The notes under the pieces are model-generated. The model was not told the origin of the DNA, searched no databases, and worked only from the letters and a program-made list of their open reading frames with translations. The position numbers were made by a program, and so were the translations under genes. This document shows, one piece after another, positions 54,302 to 64,000 of a DNA stretch of 64,000 bases. The stretch is from Pseudeuparius sepicola. Lineage: Eukaryota > Arthropoda > Insecta > Coleoptera > Anthribidae. The stretch spans positions 20,555,647-20,619,646 of the forward strand of contig OY987298.1 in assembly GCA_963920635.1 (NCBI GenBank), in the 5' to 3' direction. Within the stretch, counting starts at the first letter, position 1. Each line of letters starts with the position of its first letter.

Positions 54302-56120
54302 CACAGTAAAAAATCGGTGTAAATCCTCTTCGTGTAAGTGGTGAAAGGAATTTGGTGAAAATTTGACACGAAAATTGGTGGATTCAAAATACCTTAAACA
54401 ATCCTCATTTGGTAAAATTCACACTGCAACAAATTCGTTAATTTTAACAGTTTACACCACGCGGTGTTCCTTAACACCATTCGGTGTCCCTTAGCACTAA
54501 ACGGTGTTAAATTGAACGTATCAACACAAGTTCATGTTAGGGAGATGAGAGGGGGAAGGTATTTCGCCAGTTACGGGTGTAAAATCTTAGGCGATCGAAG
54601 CCATTGCATCATTCGTTTATGGAACGTGTTGCGTGACGGAGCTTATCAGGTTGTGTGACGTGTGACCCGACCGCGTGGCCCGTAAAATAGGTATAAAAGT
54701 GATTCTATCGACCGCTATAGTGCAAAAATGGTGTTGTTTCGTAAAGTAAAATTTCATAGTGAAGTCAGATGGATTAAAACGAAAGGCGAATATGCAGATG
54801 TGACGACGAAAGGTACTGTGTGATAGCGGTGGTGATAGCCACTAACCTATACCCATCGACTGTGTCGATATGAGTTTGTTCTCACCGAAATCAGAAACCA
54901 GTCGCGAATCTGATGACGGATTTTAAATTATCTGACTATTCTGATTGTTTTGATGCTTGCTGATTGGCTCTGACTTAGTTGGGGTACAGCTTACCCTTGG
55001 GGCTTGCTTGTGCTTGTGAGAACAGGCCTATCTAACTAAATCGTTGTGTCGCATTGTTTGAAGTTTGTTTTTGTCTCACACGGACAATTCGGTAAGGCAA
55101 CAGTTCGAATTTGTAAGAAAATGCTCTTTTGCAGTATAAGTGTAAATAAGTCGTAGGACATTATATTATATTTATATAACTTTTTTATAACCAACTATTT
55201 TTGGCTGTGAGAATGAATATTTATTTATAGCTTTAAGAAAGAAAATGTTGATATTTTTATGACTATTTGTAAGGAATCGTTAATATATTTTCTAAAATTT
55301 ATTTGTGGCGCAAACAGATCCATTTATTTTTTAATTGGGTTTTTCGCCACCAAACTGATTGAAAGACAACTTTTTCAAGTTGCCTCGAAAATTCATAAAT
55401 TATTGAACACTGAACGAACGAAACTTTAAACGTGTAACTCAAAAAATAACTTCAACAAATTTGTTTTCTGAGCTTTCGGAGGATAAATCTTCCTCCTTTC
55501 TCAAAGATCATGTCACGTCAAAGCGAAGTGACAGTGTTCAATAATTTATGAATTTTCGAGGCAACTTGAAAAAGTTGTCTTTCAATCAGTTTGGTGGCGA
55601 AAAACCCAATTAAAAATTAAATGAATCGTTTATATATTTTGGAACTGAAATAAAGTATTTTTTTTTACTTATTCTGACTACTGTTTATTATTTCCTACAA
55701 ATAATTTCAATTGAAGACCAAGCATATTACGCCTGGTTCATACAGACATTTGAAATTTCTCTAAAATAAAGTATAAATATAAAACTATAAGAGAGAAAGA
55801 AGAAGAAAATGGGAATACCAAATATATTAAATTACACCATTTTGGCAAAATTGCGTGTAAAAGTTACACAACACGGTGTTAATCTTAAATACAAAATAAA
55901 TTAAATTACACCATTTTGACCAAATTGCGTGCAAAAGTTAAACAACACGGTGCTAATCTTACATAACCTCGTGTTAAATATTCACACCAGCATAGTTCTT
56001 ATTGGCACCAGAACATTTGGTAAAACTGACCAAGAAAGAAGGTGGAAAATTTACCAGATATGGTGTGGACTTATAGAGACCACTTTTCGTGTCAAATTTA
56101 ACACCGGATTTTTTACTGTG
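54302..56120. mobile_element. TIR element with CACAGTAAAAAATC ends and CGGTGT/ACACCG repeats
   Basis: The ends CACAGTAAAAAATCGGTGT and, inverted, CACAGTAAAAAATCCGGTGT match with one gap. Within 250 bp of either end GGTGT or ACACC words recur many times, and AAATTTGACACGAAAA occurs at both ends. No target duplication and no transposase were found. A foldback is nested at 55321. A TATAAAA box at 54692 has no gene I can attach to it. Confidence 0.6.
55321..55623. mobile_element. Nested foldback with 92-bp arms
   Basis: The arms 55321-55412 and 55532-55623 are inverted copies with about one mismatch, starting CATTTA and TTTTTAATTGGGTTTTTCGC. The 119-bp loop is unrelated to them. No target duplication could be defined. 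Confidence 0.85.
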
Positions 56121-56914
56121 CAGCAGCAGATTTGCAACGTCCATATTTACGCCTTACCTACTAGTACCTAAGTAGATGTTAGTCAAATAGTTCACAACGC
56201 TTCAAACATGGCAACCGCTTATATGATATCTAGAACTAGAACAGTCACTTTTAATATGTTACAAGATTAAGTCCTATCACCACCATCAACTACTATCACT
56301 AAGTCCCTACTAATTCTGGGTTCGTGTCAAAATTTAAGTCTTCGTCCTTTTTAACATATACTTACCTACTAACCTCATTCCAATATATCTCCACGATATT
56401 ACGCCCAATGCGTAATCTGTCGAAAAATCCCCAGCTCCTTTCAGAGTTGCCCCACCCTCCAGATATTCTAACAAGATTAAAATTTCCCTTTCACAGTGAG
56501 AAATATACATATCTGGGAGATATGGAATCCGTAAAAAAACGGGGGAGCAGGTAATAAACATGTGAAGATGAAGGTCGACATGTATCTGGCGCGAGTCGTT
56601 CCCCCTGCTCCCGTCGAATGATGGCTTTCCCTGCGCCCGCCATTGGCGCCGTGGAGTGGCGGTCGATGGGTAACATCAGGATTCAAATAGTTGGTCAGAG
56701 ACGACTTGACCACGTTTCCACCTTATTGAAAGTCAGCAAAAATCAGTTTTTCTATATTTATAAATCAATATAAAAAAGAAAAGGTCTCAACCATTTGTCT
56801 AGAAACGCCTTTGATATCACTGATTTGCAAACACAAATGCCTTCTTTGAAATTGAAATTATAGCACATCTATCTACCAATATAGCCAGCTGAAGATGTAA
56901 ATTCGTACGCATCA
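56121..56914. other. No gene recognised
   Basis: 56560-56700 is GC-richer (CCGCCATTGGCGCCGTGGAG) with overlapping short frames, none with a known motif. Confidence 0.35.
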
Positions 56915-57003
56915 CACAGGGGGAGCCACCTGCGCTGTTGTTGGATCGTGCTTTTACTCGTGACTTTTTTGAGGTTATGTTTCTGGTCTCCTGACTCTGT
57001 AAC
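56915..57003. repeat. Fragment of the 28.9-29.8 kb foldback family
   Basis: GCGCTGTTGTTGGATCGTGC followed by TTTTACTCGTGACTTTTTTGAGG matches 14862-14905 and the arms at 29.5 kb. Confidence 0.7.
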
Positions 57004-57180
57004 ATAAATGGACTTCACTACTTCACTAATAAGTTTCGACGTAATAACTGGCGTAGTATCATTATGAATTTTGTTGCTTAGTTCAGGTGACCTAACTACT
57101 GTTTTGCAAAATCGTATTTAGCACGAAAACAACCCCAGAAAATCCCTATAATCCGGCAGTAAAATTTCCACTGTCCATCA

Positions 57181-57475
57181 CGGGTGGATTTTTGCAAGCG
57201 TTGGCAGGATCCCGCCACGTTACAATTGATGCTTTTACAGTCGCAATTTCACCCGATTACAATTGCGCGTGTGTCAATTTTTGTCCCATCAGAGACCGAC
57301 CCGATAATTTTGCCAATATGAAGCCCGTAACACTAAATCAATATCTCATCGCGAAATGCAATCTATCGCGATTGCGAGACGTGTGCAATTTTACGCAGCG
57401 CTGCCCGGCGCTTTCCGCGTTTCGCCCCTCTTTGATTGGCGATCAGAGTTTAAAATTGTTACGAAGTAGGTAATA
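57181..57475. other. Balanced-composition block, possible conserved noncoding sequence
   Basis: This stretch is GC-moderate with repeated CGCGATTGCGA/ATTGCGCG-like words and no transposon features. A 93-codon frame spans it but shows no motif. It resembles host regulatory DNA. Confidence 0.35.
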
Positions 57476-57521
57476 CATTTTCATCTACTGCGGACACTTA
57501 AGTTTTAAACTAAATTGCATA

Positions 57522-58620
57522 TACAGGGTGATCCGGTTTTATTCTTGGACGCTTCAACAGGTGATAGAAAACCAAAAAATAACCGCGCTTTCTTCTATAA
57601 ACTACATCATTTTAAGGCCTTATAAAACAGTTACAGGGTGTTAAAGTTGTAAAAAATATGTTGACTTTATTGAATATTTACCAAACTAGTTGAGATATTT
57701 AAGTCATATTTAGTACACTTTATAACGGCATGGGTTAGCAAAAAACCTGTTAATATCAAACACTTTTAACAACCAGTGGCGGAGAAGTGGGTAATTATAG
57801 TACAATAATTATTTTTGGAAAAAAAAATCACCTTGTGCAAGAAGATATATAAATTCTTATACAATGTATCCACGGATTGAGTTCGCATAAGGTGTAAATA
57901 ACAAAAAAAATGTCGAAATTTGAGCTCTGGGGATTAGCCCTGCTTGGTTTCAAACTATAATTTGTTAGATAGATAATTTTAATCACGTAACTTTGGGAAT
58001 TATAAAAAAACTAATTTTCCACATGGGTAAAGTGCCATTTTTGTAGGTTTTAAGACAAAATGTTATTAAGTAAACTTGTTCATAATGAAAAACTGTATAA
58101 GTGTGAACAAATTCAAAAGCCTAGGTCTACTTCGATTTTTGTGAGTTTTTATTTTTTAGCAGAAAAAATCAAAGTAAACCTAGGCTTTTAAAATTTTTCA
58201 AATCTGTCAAGTTTTATTTTGTGAACAACTTTTTTTAATAACATTTTGATGTGAAAACTACAAAAAGTGCATTTTTATAAAAAAGTGGGAAAATGCCAAA
58301 AAATCAAAGTAGCCCTAGACTTTCGAAATTTCGCAAACTTACTCAGTTTTTCATTCTGAACAAGTTTACTTAATAATATTTTGTCATAAAACGTACAATA
58401 AGAGCACTATCCTGATGTGGAAAATTAGGTTTTCATAATTTCCAAGGCATAGATACCTATGTGATTTTTTCGAAAGTTAAATTATTTCACAAATTAGTTT
58501 CAAACCAAGCAGGACTGATCCCCAGAAGCTCAAATTTCAACTCGATTTTTTTTTGTTATTTACACCCTATGCAAACTCAATCGGTGGATTTTTTGTATTA
58601 TTTCGTGGTATTTCTGAAAA
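57522..58620. mobile_element. CAGGGTGATCC terminus followed by a foldback (57868-58590)
   Basis: TA-CAGGGTGATCCGGTTTTATT begins at about 57522. From 57868 arms of about 350 bp fold on each other: ATTGAGTTCGCATAAGGTGT with ACACCCTATGCAAACTCAAT, and GGGATTAGCCCTGCTTGG with CCAAGCAGGACTGATCCCC. Inner TAGGTCTACTTCGATTTTTG and CAAAGTAGCCCTAGAC lie near the centre. Whether terminus and foldback are one element is unclear. Confidence 0.6.
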
Positions 58621-58710
58621 ATTATCTAAAAAATTTGCTTCATAAGTAAGACCCTGAATATGTAAGAATATTCAGTAGTCCACATATATTTTTTCAATTT
58701 TATATAGGTA

Positions 58711-60233
58711 CAGGGTGAGTTTTTTTCGATGCCCACTATGGGGATCTCGTAAACTAGCGGAGCTAGAACAAAGGCTAAAAGGAAAAAATTGCAGTTTTGA
58801 ATGCTCACTCTATTGCCCCTCTTGCATTTTTTAAAAAGTTCATGGCTCACTAGATATTTTGAAAACAGTGACTTTTTGCTATTTCATCAGATCTCTGTAG
58901 CTCCGTTATTTCTGATTATACAGAAAAACTGTAGAGGCAAAAATTGTAGATAATTTTGGGCTTAATAAGATAATCTTATCCAATTTTTTATGTTGCTTGT
59001 GATTTTTGAGATATGACATAAACTTGGGTTTTTTAAATCTAAATCATAGTTGGCTGTGGCCTTATAAAATCGGCCATTTTTTGAGCTTTCCAAAGATACA
59101 ACACTCGGCATAGTTATTATAAAAAATAAAAGAGCTATGGCTAATTTTTTGATTTTTTTTTAATTTTCACGTAGTCAGCCATGGAATATTTTCATAATTA
59201 CGTTCTATTTTATAATTAGACATACTTCAAACTTTCTAATATTTTGTTTTTAGCTGGTAACAAAATGTAACAAAATAAAACAAAAATTAAAAACTCAAAT
59301 TCAAACTATTCAAAAGGTCACCTTTTAAAATAAAAAAAGGTGTTCAAACAATCCACCATTATTATTTATGCAAATTTGGCATACGTTTAAAACTGAATTT
59401 GTCGCCTTTCTTAGAGAGCACCTGTCAATACTGGCAATTTCTTCTAAAACAGCTGTTTTTAATTCAATAATAAATTTTGTCTCATACTTTATTTTGTACT
59501 GTTCCTCACAAAAAGAAATCCAAAACAGGCAAATCGGGGCATCGGGGCTGCCAGGAAATAGGTATATTTCTCCCTATCCAACTATTTGGATAGAGCTGAC
59601 CTAGGTAATTTCTTACGGACAAATAATTATGTGGTGGAGCTCCATCATGATAATTTTTGTTTTATTTTGTTACATTTTATTACCAGCTAAAAATAAAATA
59701 TTTGAAAGTTTGAAGTATGTCTTATTATAAAATAGAACGTAATTATGAAAATATTCCATGGCTGACTATGTGAAAATTTAAAGAAAAATCAGAAAATTAG
59801 CCATAGCTATCTTATTTTTTATAATAACTATGCCGAGTATTATATTTTTGGAAAGCTCAAAAAATGGCAGATTTAATAAGGCCACAGCCAACTATGATTT
59901 ACATTAAAAAAAACCAAAGTTTATGTCATATCTCAAAAATCACAAACAACATAAAAAATTGGATAAGATTATCTTATTAAGCCCAAAATTATCTACAATT
60001 ATTGTCTCTACAGTTTTTCTGTATAATCAGAAATAACGGAGCTACAGAGATCCGATGAAATAGCAAAAAATCACTCTTTTCAAAATATCTAGTGTGCCAT
60101 GAACTTTTTTAAAAATCCAAAAGGGGCATTAGATTGATCATTCAAAACTGCAATTCTTTCCTCATTTAACCTTTGTTCTAGCTGTGCTAGTTTCCGAGAT
60201 CCCCATAGTGGGCATCGAAAAAAACTCACCCTG
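58711..60233 (-). mobile_element. Long-TIR mariner-type element, arms of about 580 bp
   Basis: TA-flanked CAGGGTGAGTTTTTTTCGAT ends start two arms, 58711-59289 (579 bp) and 59651-60233 (583 bp), that are inverted copies with scattered differences. The 360-bp core holds the tail of a transposase gene on the minus strand. It is a deletion derivative of an element built like the one at 44361. Confidence 0.9.
59325..59605 (-). pseudogene. ITm transposase C-terminal fragment
   Basis: The minus-strand reading contains PGSPDAPICLFWISF (aligned with the sPDLtplDfFlWg region), EELKTAVLEEI-like ELKTAVLEEIASID, RKATNSVLNVCQICI and NNGGLFEHLF, ending at TAA (59325-59327). The order matches the last third of Tc1/mariner transposases. 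A stop interrupts the WIGRGG-equivalent just upstream, and the third catalytic position is not preserved. The N-terminal two thirds are deleted. Confidence 0.75.
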
Positions 60234-60304
60234 TATATAGCTGAATAACCAATTGCGTACCAGTGATATTGGGCTTTCGCATGCTAGCTAGCAATCTTAG
60301 AAAT

Positions 60305-60520
60305 CTATTCTGAATTGGGGTAGTTATACCCTTGTACGTATGTACGTCCTGTAGGCCGTTCTGTGATGTCTCCTGTTTTTCGGTATCTTATCCATAAACG
60401 ATTAATAACACTCCTGGATGTGTTAAGAACTTCTGCGACAGCCCTTTGTGAAATTCCAGCCTCCAACATGCCAATAGCATTTAACATCATTTTACCTTCC
60501 AAATGATGTCTTTGCATCAT
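60305..60520 (-). pseudogene. Tc1-like transposase N-terminal HTH fragment
   Basis: The 71-residue frame has the paired-like first helix-turn-helix of Tc1-type transposases: IGMLEAGISQRAVAEVLNTS, RSVINRLWIRYRKTGDITER and a GRT-hook-like PTGR. Similarity stops at about residue 60. No DDE part follows at the left. It lies 72 bp outside the 58711-60233 element and belongs to a different family. Confidence 0.75.
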
Positions 60521-61600
60521 AAAATGTTTAAAATCAAACTAAGAGGAAGCTTTGAATAAGTGTGTTTTCTTTGATAAGACCTGGATTTTTCAAAATAAAT
60601 CAAATTAATAAAAATAGGTCGTTCTTGACAAAAGAAGTATGAAAGCTTTGACGGTAAAGGCGAGTCGTACAATTTACAGCAATAATACATGTTCCAAAAA
60701 TGAATACCACCCTATACATAACAGAAATAAGCACAAAATATTGCTCGTCTAGTGTTTTCTTGTTTTGTTGAAAGCTCGAAATTAAGGACCCGCAGGGACC
60801 CTCATAGAGACCCTAAAGAGTTTTAATAGTTTAAATAGTTTTTTGGCCATAACTGTTGAACGGATTGACAAATTTCATTCAAGAGAATAATATAACTTTT
60901 TTCTTTCATAAACAAATCAACAAGATATTTTCTAGTTGACTTATCGGAACACTAATGGACAGAAAGTCGGAACCCTATGGACATAAAGTGTAACATAAAT
61001 TTTGTCTTCCCTTAGTTAACGTTTTAGACCTTGTAAACATTACATTTTTTGTTAGGTATACTTACTCTAGTCTGTATCAGCTAGCCATAGGCGTGTACCT
61101 ATATCTTCAAATGTAGATATATAGTCTTGAATGTGTTAATTTAATGGAAAGTAATTTTGTTTAAGATAAAAAATGATTTTTTTTACTTTTTTCTATATTG
61201 AACAAATATTTTAGATGATTTTTCACAAATACAGTCTCAGTTGCCTCCTCGCAGTCTGCGTCGCAGCTTCAAAGCCCAGGGCGTGAGCTGAAACTTCAGA
61301 GATGTTATTGGGGCGCGATCTATTTCATAACATTTACCACGCTCTGCTACTGGCGAAAATACCAGATTTATCAGCAGAAATCACCCGTATAAAATTCAAG
61401 GGTTTTTATGCGGTCGACGTCGACCGAGTCAAGGAGGCAGCCAATAAGAAGGCGAGCGTAGCGATTTGATTGTTCGGCGTTTCGGAGATCGTCGACGTGG
61501 GCCAGTAAGGCCAGTATAACCAGTGCCGTGCACGGAAATAAGGATTGCGCTTTATTTTGCGCATTTTGATTTTGTGTATCTATAGATTTTGGGTAGTGTT
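60521..61600. other. No gene recognised; GC-richer near 61230-61330 and 61410-61510
   Basis: A perfect 16-bp palindrome CGGTCGACGTCGACCG occurs near 61411. No coding motif was recognised. Confidence 0.35.
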
Positions 61601-62500
61601 GTTTTATGTGTAACAAAATTATAGGTTTGCTTTGGTTTGAATTATTTCAAAGTTTATTTTATTCTTTTTTAGACAATTTAAATAAAATTTGTATAATATT
61701 ATTATGGACCGCGCGGTCTTGTTTTACAAAGCAAACGCCGTCCAAGCGTTTTTATGCTGTTCCAAGTGAGTTCATTTATACCATATACCTACCTTCCATT
61801 GTAGATGTGGTCGGTTGTCATTGAACAAAAGAAAAGTATTTCGACGCCCATGGATTTTCACGTATGGCTAAGTTGGCTCGTGGCGCGAGCAAAATATGCT
61901 GATGTTATGGTAATAAAACGGCATTGTTGGGGCGGCTTTTTTCTCATTGTCGAGGGAATTTTAAATTTTTTGCATGTGCGGCAACAGCTTTGTAGTTCAA
62001 TGGTGCTTTACGACTGGGAACTGGGAACGCAATATGGGGGTATTATACGGCTGGAAAATTGATATCGCGTCGAGGCGCGGTGCACGCTGTCGCTTCGCGG
62101 GCGACAACGGGGAAAAAACGATGACGCGCATTGTTAAAAAAGTTCGAGATTAATAAAACAAAACATTCTCTGTTGTTTTCTATACATTACAGGTGCAAAC
62201 GATGTGACGTTGTCACAAGGGCGGCATTCGCGTTGTTGCTTCTCCCCTGTTTTGTTTGGTACCTGCTCGCCCAGAAAGCGCTCACCGGCGACGCAAGGTT
62301 GTTCGCTGCGTTTTTATTTTTCGCTGTCGCTGGTCGTTCTTTGTTCGTTTTCTGGAGGTTTGAATGTTTGAGATTGTTTCTCGTAATTTTTTTTTCGTAG
62401 TTATGTAGGACTGACATTCTGTCAGAATTGACGTTATTTTGAAATTCGACATTGTTGGCACAGTTTTTGATCTTTTGTTTTTCATCAGAACTAGAGTTCA
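61601..62500. other. CpG-containing region with unassigned short frames
   Basis: Frames of 72-104 codons are present on both strands but none shows a domain. 62070-62300 is CpG-rich. A frame at 62131-62400 is hydrophobic and could encode membrane segments, yet nothing else supports it as a gene. Confidence 0.3.
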
Positions 62501-63240
62501 ATAGTAATCAGCAATTTATCACTAAATAATTAAAAAAATTAAAACGTTAGGATATGTATTTTTGGGAATGCTGGTGACAATGTCATCCACATATCTACAG
62601 AAAAAGGGAAGTGAGAAGGGCAACTTACTGATGCGTTGAGGGTATATCTTGTAATTCTGGTGACAACTATGTCCGCACAAATGGGAGACAATCAGTTTCC
62701 CATGCCTATACCAACAATTTGTTTATAAAAGGTATTCTCAAACTCAAAATAAATAGACTCAACAAAAAAATTGAACAAATCCAGAAAAATAAGTGTAAGA
62801 GATGTTTGGGAAGATATTTTGTTTCATAACGTTTTTTGATAAAATATATAGAGCTCTTGTTATTTTACACTCGTTCCGTTTTGTTATATTATGGGCACTG
62901 ACAAACTTTTAGTCTCTAAAGCACCTATACGCAATATAGTAGTTATACATTGAAAAAATAAAAACGAACAATTACATCGTAATTCATAGGTACTTATCTT
63001 TCAATGATTTTTTTGCAATACTTGACACAGGTTCATGCATGACAAAGCATTCCATTTTGAAACAAATTGTTTTCGCAATCAACTATGACACCGAGTGAAA
63101 AATTCGGGTAGATTTTTAAAAAACATGAAGGGAGTAGGTAACAAAGAACACGTCATCCCATTAACTGCGTATTTTTGGCGCCAAAATATGGCGATTTAAT
63201 TAATATATCGCCAAAAATGGGTTTGTTTGTTAAAATATCA
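62501..63240. other. No gene recognised
   Basis: AT-rich spacer; no repeat pair found. Confidence 0.4.
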
Positions 63241-63242
63241 AT

Positions 63243-64000
63243 ATGTTTTACTTGAAAAAGTTGTTTCTTTTTCAATTTTACGTAAGTTTGGCAAATTTGA
63301 ACGTTCTAATAAAAGATTTAGTTTTGCTAATTTTTAATATTTTCTGAAATTTCTGAAAATTTTAAAAACTTGTAACTTCGTTAAAACTTTTTATATCGCT
63401 AGCTTCAGCATTCCATTAACTTTTTGTTACTAAATACTTATAAGAATAGGTTGTTTTTCGAAAGAAAATGATACTAACGCTTTAAAATTCTGTTATGTTT
63501 GTGGCAAAGTTGATGTACCGTCTAGCATTTAGGGTATAAATTTAGTTTATTTTACGTTTTACAGTTATAAATTGATGCCAAAATAATAATAAATTAAATT
63601 ATCATCAAACTATTTTACGTATCTAAGCAAAATTCTTGACTTTTATGGAACAAATAATTATTATTACCTTTAAGTTTAATTTCGCATTAATGGATATTGA
63701 TGAGTAAGCCATGAAGAGAATTGAAGCAATTGTTTTTACCATTCTCCGTTTCTAGAGTATTAATTAAACTGTCAAATAAAAACAGTTGCTTCAATTCTCT
63801 CCATGGCCTACTCATCAATATCGATTAATGCGAAATTAAACTGAAAACTAATAATTATTTGTTCCATAAAAGTCAAGAATTTTGCTTAGATACGTAAAAT
63901 AGTTTGATGATAATTTAATTTAATATTATTTTGGCATTAATTTAGAACTGGAAAACGTAATGAAACTAAATTTATACCCTAATTGCTAGACGGTACATCA
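63243..64000. mobile_element. Palindromic repeat running off the right edge
   Basis: Arms fold around a centre near 63755: GAGAATTGAAGCAA with TTGCTTCAATTCTC, ATTTCGCATTAATGGATATT with ATATCGATTAATGCGAAAT, and CTAGCATTTAGGGTATAAATTTAG with its inverse at 63965-63990. The right arm is cut by the window end at ACGGTACATCA. A diverged single-arm relative lies at 4622-5140. Confidence 0.75.

Noticed and set aside
54302..56120. Transib assignment from the CACAGTA end
   Set aside because: No 5-bp GC-rich target duplication and no RAG1-like transposase were seen.
62131..62400. Hydrophobic 89-codon frame as a membrane protein gene
   Set aside because: Composition of a T-rich region gives such frames easily, and a frame of similar length is open on the other strand.
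1..64000. CRISPR array, riboswitch, operon or bacterial promoter
   Set aside because: No regularly spaced identical repeats with unique spacers, and the window is plainly animal DNA rich in eukaryotic transposons.

Overview
The window reads as AT-rich, transposon-saturated intergenic or intronic DNA from an insect (at least an arthropod). I infer this from an env-bearing Ty3/gypsy errantivirus, Merlin, hAT, pogo-like and many Tc1/mariner-type elements with TA target duplications. No part of a host protein-coding gene could be identified with confidence. Several GC-richer, non-repetitive blocks (about 13.6-14.0, 21.5-21.9, 30.4-30.7, 35.3-35.6, 40.3-40.6, 42.1-42.3, 57.2-57.5 and 61.7-62.4 kb) are the best candidates for host regulatory or exonic sequence.

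Layout. 0-5.6 kb: a degenerate tRNA-Ser-like sequence, a Tc1-type MITE (1200-1689), an internally deleted pogo/Tigger-like element (2153-3133) and a repeat copy (4622-5140) carrying a 33-bp palindromic insertion. 5605-13200: a complete errantivirus on the minus strand with 239-bp LTRs that differ at one base, a 4-bp target duplication, a tRNA-Ser primer-binding site, intact gag and env, a -1 slippery site, and pol broken by three small frame changes. 14.3-18.1 kb: a hAT-like element with a nested repeat arm, then two large foldback elements. 19035-21412: a Merlin transposon whose transposase gene is split by a hAT element with a perfect 8-bp target duplication. 21908-22782: a second hAT remnant. 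24.6-29.8 kb: a long-TIR element with a transposase relic, a mirror-symmetric repeat array (26242-27486) and a further foldback.

30-43 kb: a decayed copy of a widespread multicopy animal protein family (31158-32035), nested hAT/MITE elements, three copies of one palindromic MITE (34.6, 41.2, 41.9 kb), two copies of another (17.4, 36.8 kb), and two pairs of homologous GC-rich segments. 44361-49233: a Tc1/mariner-type transposon with 664-bp terminal inverted repeats, a dead transposase gene and a 2,220-bp insertion inside its left TIR. 49.6-56.1 kb: more MITEs, transposase relics and nested insertions. 57.5-60.5 kb: two large foldbacks, one enclosing a transposase C-terminus, and a Tc1-like N-terminal fragment. 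The window ends inside another palindrome (63243 onward).

The most unusual signal is a set of 29-34-bp palindromes that sit between exact short direct repeats, 7 bp at three loci and 6 bp at a fourth (4920, 46194, 51821, 53718). They look like ultra-short transposon-like insertions with a target-duplication length that does not fit the other superfamilies present. A second theme is that most repeats here are variations on a TA-flanked CAGGGTG terminus with arms of 200-660 bp.
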